Shown here one piece after another: positions 51,860-63,576 of a stretch of DNA of 64,000 nucleotides (positions are counted from its first letter, which is position 1; every line of letters begins with the position of its first letter). The notes beneath the pieces were generated by a model. The model did no database searches and had not been told where the DNA came from. It saw nothing but the letters and a program-made list of their open reading frames with translations. Position numbers and translations under genes: made by a program. Source of the DNA: Cymbomonas tetramitiformis (lineage: Eukaryota; Chlorophyta; Pyramimonadophyceae; Pyramimonadales; Pyramimonadaceae); the NCBI GenBank assembly GCA_001247695.2, contig LGRX02003595.1, positions 62,001-126,000 of the forward strand, written 5' to 3'.

Positions 51860-54800
51860 ATGGACCCAAAGACCTTACCCGGGTCAGAAAAATCGTACGA
51901 CTATGTGAGCGTGGCAGCAGCGAACAGCGCTGTGCAAAAACACTGTAAGGCTCTACCAGCTGTTTCTATCCCGCTACAGGATGCGCTCCATCGAGTTCTA
52001 GCTGAAACCGTGGTGGCCTCGCATCCTTTCCCCCCATTTCGAGCTTCCATCAAGGATGGCTACGCAATTCGTGCGGCCGATGGCCCTGGTATTCGCAAGA
52101 TCATTGGTAACGCATGGGCCGGGCCCGCTTGCGGTTTTACTGTGACGACTGGAACTGCAGCGTACATCACGACTGGTGGTGCGCTGCCAGAGGGCGCTGA
52201 CGCTGTCGTCGGAGTAGAACAAACTCAACTGCTGGAGGAAGGGAAGAAGGTCCTGATCTCGGTCGAGATAAGGCCCGGTGCCGAGATTCGCCCAATAGGC
52301 GCTGATATTCCTCAAGATGAAGTCGTCGTAGAAGCAGGGCAGAGAATAGGGGCTAGTGATATCGGAATTTTGGCAACGATTGGGAAAAAAACAGTACGCG
52401 TACACCAGACTCCCGAGGTGTGGGTTATCTCAACAGGAAACGAACTGAAAGACGAAACTCAAGTCGTGGCTTCCGACTTCCGGGACGGCCAAATCTGCGA
52501 TTGCAACAGGCCCATGCTGATCGCTGCAGCGCGAGCGGAGGGCGCGAACGTGACCGATGGTGGCATTGTTACTGACAGCGAGGCCGGACTCCTGCAAGCG
52601 CTGCGCTCGGCCATCACCGGGGGTGCAGATGTAATCGTGACCTCTGGGGGGGTGTCCATGGGTGACAGAGACTACGTCAAACCCGTTTTTGAATCCCTGA
52701 GCTCGTCGTTTGGGGGAGCGGTGCACTTTGGGCGCGTCCTCATGAAACCTGGAAAACCATTTACCTTTGCAACCCTCCATATTCCGGTGCAACTTCACGC
52801 CCCGTCCATGGGTGGGCGGACTGTCCTCCTTTTTGGTCTTCCTGGCAATCCTGTATCCGCGCTGGTCACGAGCCAACTCATCTGTTTGCCTGCTCTCCGC
52901 ACACTCTCCGGTCTGGTCAGTCCAATGCTCCGCCGAGTGTGGGTAACTACAGAGCAAGACTTACCCATGGACCCTGTGAGACCTGAGTATCATCGCGCAC
53001 GTGTTCAATGGGACAGATCCAGTGGGCTCGGTGGTTCGCTGCTTGCGCGCAGCACTGGGAATCAAATCTCCAGCCGCCTACTCAGTATGAAAGGTGCAGA
53101 CGTACTCATGGAAGTGCCTCAAGGATCTGGGAAGATTCCGAAGGGCTCTCAGGTCTCAGCGCTCCTCATCAACGGCTTGGAACACATGGAGCAGCTATAT
53201 ACCCCCGAAGTTCCAACTCCCATCCTGCCGAACGGAGTACCATGGACTGCAGGTGGTATGTCGACCACTGTCTCCTCCCCTTCAAGCGCCCCAGCAGTCG
53301 TTTCAGCGCTCCCGGAGGCTGTAAAAGTTCAGTGCGAAGCTTTCGCGTTCTCCAAGCTCGTACAACATTTGCAGCTCCGCACCGACGTGCAGAATATCGA
53401 TCAGATGACTCTGGCTGGATTCTGTCGGAACTGCCTGGCTAAGTGGTACGCTGCAGGCGCACACGCACAGGGGCTAGATCTCCCGTATGACACAGCTTGT
53501 GAGATGGTGTATGGAATGCCCTACAAGTCCTGGAAGTCGCAGTACCAAACCCCATCCACGCCCGAGCAACTGGCACAATATGAAGCCAACAAGCACCTCT
53601 TTGCGAAGCATCCCGAGAGCTCTAAAGCGAACCTAAGCGTTCCCTTGCTCTCGACGACTGCCTCGACCCTTCCCGAAGCAATCAAAGTGCAATGCGAGGC
53701 CTTCGCGTTCTCCAAGCTGGTGCAGCATCTCCAGGTCTGTGGCTGTGCAGCCGATGATTTTGCTTTTTGCTTCGATATGTCCGCTACCAGGCGTATCTCC
53801 AGCTTTTAGTTGGAGCATTTTGATGTCCTTCGATCCACGCGATCAGGAAATAAATCGCGCCTGCACTGCCCGAACCTGTGCTGACCAAGCCTTACTTTCT
53901 TCAGAAAGCTCTTTGCTCAGAGATATACTTGGAAAAGCGATGCACGGCTCACCTTATTTATGCCCCGTGAACAGATTCGCAGCGACGTTCAGAACATGGA
54001 TCAGATGATTCTTGCTGGCTTCTGCCGAAACTGCCTCGCCAAATGGTATGCTGCCGGAGCAAGAGCGCAGGGACTTGATCTACCTTATGATTTGGCATGC
54101 GAGCAGGTGTACGGGATGCCTTATAAGAATTGGAAATCTCAATATCAGACACCATCTACCCCCGAGAAAATGGCGAAATACGAGGCCAACAAGCAATATT
54201 TCGCAAAGCACGATGAAGCTGTCGATTCATCCCTGGTGGCTATAAGTGCTCGGGTAGTTTCAGTGCCTTCAACGGGAGCAGTTAACGCGGCAGCTGGTTT
54301 GGGGCTACATTCTGACGTTTGCTCCTCAAATGCAGGGCTGGCTGACACCACCCCGAAAGTGGCCAGCTTGCCGTCCCCTGCAGTCTCTCTGGGGTCACGC
54401 GTACCACTGAGGGCATCGATTTTGACAGTCAGCGATCGGGCAAGCGCAGGTGCATATCCAGACTTGTCCGGACCAGAGGTGGTCAGGTGCGATCACAGTG
54501 CCTTATAGCGCCATGTCCATACCCTCTGGCGCCAGTCCACATCACAAGATCACTTGCAGGTCTAGCTGCGATCTGGTGTCCCATTTGAATATATGGGCCT
54601 CGATATCATACACATGACTGTTTTTCGTACCCACTCATCTACGCTCAGAAATCCCTGTGTGCAGTAGCAGGGAATCTTTATACATCCTTTATACCAGTTT
54701 GACATCAGTCTCTGACTAAATTTCTGATGTCAGATATTTAAGGTTTGTTCACTGCAAGTTTTTTTATTGGGGTGTAACCTGACCAGGTGTCTGCACAACT

Positions 54801-55198
54801 TTAACGAGTCACAAGGTCAACCTTGGAATCTTTCTATTCTCACAATGAAAGTCGTGCCCGATGAGCTGGAGACTATCCAGGAAATTCTTGCAGAGTGGGC
54901 TTCGCCTTCCCATCAGTGTAACGTCGTGATCACTACAGGTGGTACCGGCTTCTCCCGCCGAGATGTAACACCAGAAGCCACCCAGCCACTGCTGCAGCGC
55001 ACTGCCCATGGCGTTATGACCATGGTGCAACAGGAGTGCTCCAAAGTGGAACCTATGGCTGCATTGTCTAGAGGGGTCGCGGGTGTTTGCAATCAGACAT
55101 TTATGGTTAACCTTCCTGGGCGGCCGAAGGCTGTGCAGGAGTCTCTGATGGTGCTGATGCCCATGCTGACCCGCATAGTGCAAGACATAAATGACTGA
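51860..55198 (+). CDS. CNX1: Cnx1-like molybdenum insertase fusion with two DUF1244-like inserts, 932 aa
   Basis: Exons 51860-53734, 53975-54486 and 54787-55198, all joins in phase. Residues about 1-442 are MoeA/Cnx1E-like: PPFRASIKDGYA, TTGGALPEGADAVV, STGNEL, TSGGVSMGDRDYVKP, MKPGKPFTF and GLPGNPVSALV. Residues about 485-590 and 606-706 are two near-copies of a DUF1244-like module (FCRNCLAKWYAAGA, VYGMPYK.WK.QYQTPSTPE). Residues about 768-932 are MogA/Cnx1G-like: LTVSDRASAGAYPDLSGP, TTGGTGFSRRDVTPEAT, LPGRP. MogA adenylates molybdopterin and MoeA inserts molybdate, giving molybdenum cofactor in the cytosol (established). The E-then-G order is that of plants. The DUF1244-like inserts have not, to my knowledge, been described in Cnx1. 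The second module is split by the first intron at the same internal point (HLQ) that precedes the conserved core. Confidence 0.92.
53320..54220 (+). repeat. duplicated DUF1244-like coding module
   Basis: Copy 1 is 53320-53620 and copy 2 is 53685-53734 plus 53975-54220. Over about 100 residues the two are largely identical, including VKVQCEAFAFSKLVQHLQ, LAGFCRNCLAKWYAAGA and QYQTPSTPE, and differ by conservative changes. Only copy 2 contains an intron (53735-53974). This is an internal duplication within the Cnx1-like gene. Confidence 0.9.
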
Positions 55199-56149
55199 TA
55201 ATGACTGATACCATCATAGCAGCACAATGAGTTATTCAATCTATGCTTGATGATATTTTTGCGAAATGTTTTATCGTGCAGATAAGTACAAGTGGGCAAA
55301 TTCGTGCTTACTTTATGTCGCATCGGACATCTTGTAGCGTTGCCATCGAGTTCGCCTGTTGTCGATATGATAGCATTGATGGTGCCCGCTCACCAAACCC
55401 GATTCTCGAGTAATTCTCTTGGTATGAATCTCGAATGGCGTACCCTTATTTTACAAACTTTGAGTGAGTAAATACAGGTGTTTACACGCACGTAGATAAG
55501 CACATGTTTTTTCCAACAGTCATGACTATCAGAATCGGACCTGCCACTTTGAACCCGCGTCCGGCACGACAACGCAAATCAACCCATCGTAGAGGTGATG
55601 AGAGACGGCCAGCATCACTCGGAGCATAATCGCACTGTGCGATCGCCTGCCGCAAACGAACTATGCCATACTGTGGACGGAGCGCCCGACTGTCTTAGGA
55701 AGCGTGTGTTCCGCTCCCGCCCAGCATCAAGCGGGCGTTGGTCCCAAAGTGGATGATAATACTCAAAGCGTACCGTACGAGGGGTGTCCTAACTTGCGAA
55801 ATCAGATGAGTGGCAGGTCGTTTCCGGATGAACTAATAAGCGGCTTTCAAATCCCTAAGCAGCGATTTGTGCCGTATAGGGACACCGTTTATTCTCTGCA
55901 TGTGCAACATTGTGCCCAAATATTGACAGAGAAACGCGCTGCCACAGGTCGCAACAAACATGCGTATGGTCACCGGTAGGTTGCACGGTCAACCTGTTAC
56001 GTCGAGGACGTGCATCGGGCATATACATATGTAGATCACACATCACCATTTTGGATGACGACGATTCATGAAATTGCACATTGTTGGGCACGAATCGCAT
56101 GTGGTATAATTGTCGAATATGTGCAAATTGTGTCACTTTCCCACGTTTA

Positions 56150-56470
56150 TAGTGCATGCGTGTATGTAGCGCACCTGTGCATTAAAGAGTGCAGGGCGAG
56201 GTGCTTAAAGGCTGCAGCAGGCTCGCTCCTGCCCTGCGCAGCGTCAACCAAACCCCGACTCATGTGACCATCGATCCACATTCAGACGGTGACGATTTCA
56301 TCTGAACCTCATGAATTGAATTTGAGTGAGATCTCTGTATGCCAATCCTGTCGTACGACATATATTATTAGGGTTGGCATTTTGGGAATACGCTCAATTT
56401 TATTTCGAGAGGCAAAACGGTCGCCGCGGCAATCGTTGGCGAAACGTGACAGTCCGAATTCGGATCAGGC
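56150..56470 (+). repeat. diverged direct repeat, copy A
   Basis: Shares with 57830-58130 the blocks CTGTGCATTA, GGGCGAGGTGCTTAAA, GCTGCAG, GTGACCATC, GATCCACAT, GGTG.CGATTTCATCT and CGAGAGGCA, in the same order and spacing with substitutions and gaps. No coding content. Confidence 0.7.
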
Positions 56471-56635
56471 AGTCAGGGTTTCGTCGGTTAGGACTCTAGC
56501 GTGCCTTACACACCTCACCCTGCGTTTTCCATGTACAGATGCATATCCATGTGAGTAATAATCAGAGTGCGTTCAAACTTTCGACATATGATATCATTGA
56601 TATAAGTTTCGAGTTATTCAACTTCTGGCGCTGGC

Positions 56636-56906
56636 GCCGCATTCGAGCCAGCGCCAAATATCTGATGCTTGAACGTTGAGGTCCTGAACCGCACTACCCG
56701 AACCGCAAGCGCATCACCTATCTGGGAATCATTTTCCGAACACGGTATCACACGACATTCTGCTCGAGACATCTATTCAGTTCACTTGGTTGTAACATCT
56801 ATGCAGCATGAATTCCCGGATAGGTCATGCGATTGAGGGTCGGGTGCGGTTCGGGCGCTCAAAGTTCAAGCGGATCCTTGGCGCTGGCTCAGACGAGCTA
56901 GCGCCA
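56636..56906. repeat. foldback (MITE-like) element, 271 bp
   Basis: Left arm (56636 to about 56735) and right arm (about 56812-56906) are imperfect inverted copies. TGGCGCTGGCGCC and GAGCCAGCGCCA on the left correspond to TTGGCGCTGGCTC and CTAGCGCCA on the right. Inner matches include GAACCGCA...CCCGAACCGCA against TGCGGTTCGGGCGCTC, and GACCTATC(C/T)GGGAAT. The loop is about 80 bases. No coding capacity and no clear target duplication. Confidence 0.7.
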
Positions 56907-57169
56907 CGGGATATGCAGATCAACTATTGTGCTTAATCGCACCGAAAGTGCATCTATTCCTCTCGTCCGAAAACGGAAGAAGAAGAAACATACACGTTTC
57001 TCCACATTATATACTTTCATATAAAACATTATATGTATGTTCCACATTTAAGACAATCTGTTTTCCAAACACATCGTCCGATCAAATCAAATCAATCGTA
57101 CGGCTGAAAATATAACAAAACAATCATATGCAATATATGTCATGTATGACACAATTACCATATCATATA

Positions 57170-57700
57170 TGTAATATGTCACAAGTTCACAAGTTCACAA
57201 GTTGACACGTCACGCGATCTAATATGTTAAATATGGAATCCCAAATCGCATGTATTAAATATACCATCCCAAATCTAATGTGATAACTATGGAGCATCGA
57301 CCTCATGTTTTAAATGTGGTACACCGATATAATGTGTTAGACACGAGACCCAAAACTAATGTGTTAACGATGAACGAACACCGATTATGATGTGTTCAAT
57401 ATATGACACGGATGCAATGTGTTAAATATGGAAACTCGATTATAATGTGTTAAATACGGAACGCGGATGTAATGTGTTAAATATCAGACGCGAATCTTAT
57501 ATATTAAGTATGTGACGCAGCCCTAATGTGTTAAGCATGGAACGCATCGGTTTAATATGTTAGATATGAGCGACACAAACGTTATATGTTCAATATGAAA
57601 CAAATGTCATATGTTAAATATGGGACACACACACATGACCTGTTAAATACGAAACATCAACTCGAATGTGCTAAATACGGAACGCCAATATGAAACACAC
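57170..57700 (+). repeat. degenerate satellite, ATGTGTTAAATATGG type
   Basis: About fifteen AT-rich units of 30-37 bp containing TAATGTGTTAAATATGGAAC with variants (TTAAATACGG, TTAGATATGAG, TTCAATATG). Strongly diverged, so probably old. Lies between the two copies of the 56.2/57.9-kb duplication. Confidence 0.8.
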
Positions 57701-57829
57701 CCATGTGAGGTAAGCGTTGTTACTGCGCGGTGTGCGGGCCTACTGACTATGTGTTTAAAGTGTCGGCTGGGAGCGCATGCATGCGAGCAGCGATTATGAT
57801 ATGAATGGTTTTCCTTGCTTAACATCCCT

Positions 57830-58130
57830 TGGGTATTATTCATATCATGCACAACTGTGCATTACATAGTGTAGGGCGAGGTGCTTAAAAGCTGCAGGCT
57901 CGCTCCCGCCCCGCGACGTTATTCCAAACGCAGCGTTAATAAAGCCCTGACGCACGTGACCATCCGATCGATCCACATGGACGGTGGCGATTTCATCTAA
58001 ACCTCGTGCATTGATTTTGAGCAAGCAAGTAACGTCAACGGCATCGTGTCGTACAACATCGCATGATCAATCTTTCGGCTCGAGAGGCAGAACAGTGATG
58101 ACGCCAAACGCTGTTCGGGCATGCGATAAC
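57830..58130 (+). repeat. diverged direct repeat, copy B
   Basis: Partner of 56150-56470, about 1.68 kb downstream; see the shared blocks listed there. Confidence 0.7.
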
Positions 58131-61100
58131 ACAGTGCAAACGTGCGATGTCATCATCACCGAAAGTCACTATATTTTACTGGTGCCCAAAAAAACATCGA
58201 GTTACCGGAGCAGGGCATATTGCTTACCGTGGCGGGCCGGCCCGGGGCCGTAGCTCACCAATCCGGGCCGCATGCGGGCCGATGGAAGATATGGATGCGG
58301 GCCGTGACGTTTGATATGAAAATACCAAAATTCATGCAAAATTATGCGATTTTTACAATATCGCCATACTTAAAATTAAATTTTCGCGGGCAATTTTGGA
58401 GATTGGCCGTATTGGCCGAAAGCGGGCCAGTGGATTTGCTGATTGCGGGCCGTAAAGAAAAAAATACGCAATACACACTGGACCGGAGGCCTCGGCCTAG
58501 AGGAGATTGGCCGGCTAGTAACAAACGTCACACACGCTATCATGTACAACGCTACTTAAACAGTGCGTATACGCGCGACAACAGACACATTACGTTTCAC
58601 TGCACAGGGTGCGCACGACTGATTTTTTTTTTGTATAATTATAAAGATGCGCCCTCGCTGGATAGGGCTTCAGCAAATCACGAAATAGAATTATACAGCG
58701 TGACATAAATGGTAAATGCATTTCTATAATTACCAATAATAAATGGTACATGTATGATGGGCATCCCAGCACGGTATAATAAGAACAGTCGTCGAAAAGT
58801 CTTATACCTGACTATATTGAGTTCCATTTCTTCTTCCTCCCTGATGTAAATCATCGTAACGCCGCTTGGGTGCACGTTGTTTATGCGGAACCCAATCAGA
58901 CATTATAAATATACAGGCGACGAGTGCCACAGACAAGATGCTAAAAAGTGTGCCACGATATATACCAGCGCGTATGGATGGCATAAGTATAATAAATAAT
59001 TTCCAGAGGGTTAACAATGCCAGTCACGTCTTGTTGGTATAAATATACACATAAACCTGAAGACGTTATACTGTAAAGTGAACACTGCTAAATCCGGAGC
59101 TAATCGAGCTTGCATACGCACAGGTTCTGCTACGGTTTGCATAGCAACATTCTAGTTTCCGCCCGGTGAGACGTATACCTGCGCGTGCATGCATGCAAGG
59201 AGTTGTGGTGCAGAATGAGAGCAAAACACGGTCGATGTGAAACAAATACAGATGTGTCGATCTCACAAGCGTCAGCAACGCAAGAACGAACGCTCGGACA
59301 GATCATATAATTAAAGTATGGAGGCGAGGATGAAAAAGGGTGCGCACGACTGACATCTCCTCGTATTACGAGCTTTTTTGTTCCTCATCTTGAAAGTGTG
59401 TCGATCGTATTGACGAATCACATCGATCGATGAATGTACTTGCAGACGAATATTACAATTTTACGAATATGTGCACATGCCGTCTCATCGGCACGATGTT
59501 GATGATACCCGGTTAATTTCACAGGCTCTTTTTTATTCATAGTTTGCCCTTTCAGCGTTCATGATTGAAGATGACAAAGTCGGTCGAGCGTGGTTATAAC
59601 AATTAATCATGCATTGCTGCGAGTGCCCAACGACATTCTTCGAGTGTCAATAACGCCGCACTCGCGCATAATGACGTACGATGCAACATAGCATGCGCGA
59701 TTTGAACTCGCTATCCACGTACTGCGCATGCGCATGCATGGTTGTACACATGCGTCTAAGCATTTCATTAACTTTGACAATCGCACCGCCGACGACATAC
59801 CGCACTCTGATATATTAATGCAATAATTCACGTTTCGTCAAGCCATGGTTTAAGATATCGTCCCGGCACAAGAAGCAGCGCAGAAGCTATGTCCGGCACA
59901 CCGTATCGCACACATCGTGTCGCTTGTATGCGGCTTGGGCTGGATGGGGAAGCGAACGTATTTGATCACTGTAAGCACTTGGGCATTTGGACAGCGGGTG
60001 GTATCGTGGCCACATTTGAATAGCGCAGGACCAAGCTTGCACCAAGATGCATGTATGCCGATGATCGTTAACGACGTCCGGATTTTCTGTGATTATATCA
60101 TTATTCGCTCATGTGGCACAGACCTGGCCTCCGAATATGATGGTATGCATTGTGGAGTACACCCGGGGTAGCTACGTACGATGTTGTGACGATAATGGAG
60201 TCACGATGCGCCATACTTCAGCTCAAAATTAATTTATTAACCAGTTCGAGAGATAAACAGGCCCATGCGATATTACTCTGGGACGTGCTGCGAGTGGTGA
60301 GAGTACAATAATGATTGGTTTGCTTATGCGATTGGTGTGTGGAGCCATGCTATTCAATTGCGGTATTTGCTGGGATAGCGTAGTCAAGCATGCTACGGGC
60401 AATGATGCGCCAGACGTTATTCACTACGATACGCGACGTGTCCGGCTGGGTGTTACTAGCCGTCGTACACTTCTTCGAGGGTAGGCGCAATTGCCATTAT
60501 TGCCCCCTTCATATACATTTCAGTTTCGTATGGAAGGCATGCATGTTCGATTTATCCCCGTGTTTGGCGAGTTGTGTCCTCTGTACTTCGCAATGTATGC
60601 GCACGCAGCGCGTGCTCGTTAGCGGGTGAGCCTGTGATGTGTGTTTGTATGGATATGAGGAGGCGTTCGTTAATGTTGATATCTCTACCGGTATGGAATG
60701 TTGAATGTTGATGCGCACTTGCGCTGCTCTTGCATCGATTATGCATGCATTACGCGTTATCTTTCCTATGGTAAGGGGCTCTTATTGAGCTAGTGTCCGT
60801 TGGGAGGCTGTGGCACCCTTCGATGTGTGTGAGATGTATGCGATGTGTGAGATGAGTGTGTACGGTATGTACTGACAGCCTTGTATGCAGCATTTAGAAT
60901 GTGGATTATGTTATGCTACACTGCACGATACTCATGTTGCATCATATGCTGCCGATTACGTTAAAAGTAAATAAATGAAGCAAATCGTAGTACATGCAAT
61001 TTGCCATATGCGATACATATTACAATAAACAGACGGGGTTGTGCAAATTTCGAATGGATAGCATCTAAAGAATTGGCTCATGTCTGTCAGCCGAGCATGT

Positions 61101-62194
61101 AGATGTGTCACTTTGAGGGAAATTGGCATTTTCCCCACACAGCTAGCTCAAATGTTTGACATGCGCGGTAAGTGTGTTGGAAATGTGCGCATGCATAAAC
61201 ACTGAAAAGTGTGTGGATGTGTTCATGCAAAGTGCATACAGTGCGGCATACAGTGTATGCATATGTATATAAGTAAGTATATGTGGGTAAGTGTAAGTAT
61301 AGCCGGCACTTGTTTAGTTATTTTTTGTGTAAACGCGCAAGCTGGTTCCAAAGCACAGCTCACAATCTGTTCGCATTGGTGTTAGTGCCATTAGAGGATA
61401 AGCGCATAATCACTTTTTCGAACGGGGGCATTATATGGTGTCTCTGTGCATATATTATATTGTACGCTGGGCTGATGGCTATATCGTGCACAGCGTGTAA
61501 TTTCATGTGTCGTACATTATTGGATGTCTTATTCCACGAGTCTCGCAGGCCCCATCCACGGGTTTAGTGTCGTATGTCACGGCCCGGGTGATCCTGGATG
61601 CCTACGATGATACAATGTCATATTCGCATATATTTGTATGGGATGTGATGGTGTTTTTGGAGTGCATATGATATATCTGATTGTGAGCATGCATATTTTT
61701 GGCGCACGGCGCGCTTATTTTGGAATGTGTGCTCTAGGCGTGGTTTGTGTACCACCCCACCTTGTGGTAGTGTGTGATTATCAAGCGCGGAGACCGGAAA
61801 CTGCTTTGAATTGTACAAGCGTGTCTGACATATTGATGGCAAGACAAACACACTTATCGTGTGCGGTGCGCCTGTTAGGATTTTAAGAGGTGTGTGCGCT
61901 GGAGAGGGGGGGCAATGTTCATGCACGCGCGCATACACAAGCGTTCACGATATGCATTAGAATATCAATATTATCCTGAAAATGGATGAGATGATTGCTT
62001 GTGAATGACGGTCTGTAAATTCCATTGTATATATTTCTGTGAGTTCACTGACGTTATTGGTTTGTATTTTTGGGATTTCGTCGTTGCTTGATTATGTGAT
62101 GGGCGGAATGTGGTTATGCATGGGTTTATGATCAATATGCCGAACCCTTTCTGCGGCCAATGAACATCTCGCCTCTCAACCATCAACGGAATTA

Positions 62195-63576
62195 ATGATA
62201 TTCATGTCAACGGAATGCTTGATCGTTACGTTCGTTCCTTTGATAACATATAGATCGGCAACTGGACAGTATACGACGTGCAAAGAAAACTGGACCAAGA
62301 TTGACGGTAGCTGTTTTAGATATTTCAACACCACAAGCGAAACACTTTTGGACGCTGAAGCAACGTGCCAGCTACATGGACCAACGGTACATCTGGCAAT
62401 GATAAGGTCTGCTTCGCAGAATGCAGCAGTTTATCAGCTCATAACCGACAACGCACCTACTTGGATTGGATTTTGGAGTGGGGATCAAAGCGAATGCTCT
62501 AAGGAAACAAATAAATGGGTCTGGATCGCAACGGGGGAAATACATGATACCAATATCCCACAATATTCCAATTGGATTTCGAAACCTTGGGCACCTCCAA
62601 ATTGCGATGCAGGCATGGCCGTTGGTCATGGTGCACTTTTTAACTGTGATTACGATGGTCTGCACTGTCAGAAAACTGACCACTGGGAGAATGCTGTTGC
62701 AACTTCCAGAGTACCTTTTATATGCGGCTATGATTTACCAATTAATGCTTCCTCAGGTGATTCTTAAAGGTCCTCTCACTGTCTCGCACATTTGATACCC
62801 TACCGGTCTACACACATATGTCCTCCCGTTACGGTACATATCATATCTCCTCCATGCATAGATGTAGACATTCGATTGCACAACCCCCTCGGCTGACATA
62901 AGGCTGCCTGAGTATCTATACTGTGTCCCCATATGCTACCTATGAACTTGCGATTTTGAGAGGCAACATCCAAGAAAATAGTGCTCGAAACATGTAGGGA
63001 CGTGCTTGCAACTGAGGTATTGTGCTACCGCATGCTGAGTGTCGAAATCAACGAGAAAAGATTGTTCGGCACAAACCTGCTCCATCGTTATGAATCACTC
63101 ACTCATCGTATGAGAGCGCTAGTTGCTGATCCCAGGTTTCTAAACCGAGGGTGCTCGCTGCAGGTAATACTGCCGTCCAGAACGCAATAAACATAAAGAT
63201 ACGGGAGACGAACGTTGCACAATTCCCACCAGATCCTTTGCAAGAAACCACGTTTACAGGTGAAGGGCGTTTGCAAGAAGCAACGAACTACGGTCCGGCT
63301 CAATCAACCGAGGAGATTCTTGAGGCAATCACGCTTAAATCTGTAGAACAGTTACAGAAAAATACTGAAAGAGTTCCCCCGTTACCTCTGATCTTTATCT
63401 TTCTCTTCACACTCGTTAATCCTTTATCAGGTGTTTTCGGGCTCCTGAACTTTAGTCCAGTCAGCTGCACCGGATACATATTTTGGCTATTCGCTTGGTT
63501 CCTCTCTGTAATATACTGGCCGCTCAGCGAAGACAGCAGAATCGACTCACTAGAGGCACTCAAACCGGGCCAGTGA
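62195..63576 (+). CDS. C-type-lectin-like protein with C-terminal membrane segments, probably partial
   Basis: Exon 1 is 62195-62756 and exon 2 starts at 63164; the join is in phase (TCA-G/GT-AAT) and gives a continuous protein. The start at ATG 62195 has a moderately hydrophobic leader. Residues about 29-178 fit a C-type lectin-like fold: CKENWTKIDGSCFRYF, LLDAEATC, LAMIRSASQN, TWIGFWSG, WVWIATGE, YSNW, VPFICGY. The calcium/sugar motifs are degenerate: no EPN or QPD is visible, WND reads WEN, and one expected Cys before the last strand is missing, so sugar binding is doubtful. Exon 2 gives an acidic/Gln-rich linker and two hydrophobic segments (PLPLIFIFLFTLVNPLSGVF and CTGYIFWLFAWFLSVIYW). 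A stop follows at 63574-63576, but a donor before it and further exons past the window are possible. The C-terminal part faintly resembles TauE/SafE-type transporters; this is a guess. Confidence 0.68.

Larger units (their letters stand above)
55199..62194. other. gene-poor AT-rich region
   Basis: About 7 kb in which I recognise no gene. Short open frames, the longest at 58142-58708 (188 codons), have no domain, signal or composition suggesting real coding. The region holds a foldback element (56636-56906), a degenerate satellite (about 57170-57700), a diverged direct duplication (about 56150-56470 and 57830-58130) and many GCATGC/TGTGTG-rich stretches from 59,000 to 62,000. No tRNA or rRNA was seen. 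Confidence 0.5.

Noticed and set aside
58142..58708. 188-codon plus-strand open frame
   Set aside because: No recognisable motif, lies in repeat-rich AT DNA next to a duplicated segment, and has no supporting splice or start context.
62195..62767. Treating the lectin-like frame as a complete single-exon gene
   Set aside because: The frame ends right after a GGTGAT donor-like site, and the next exon joins in phase, so the short reading is less likely.
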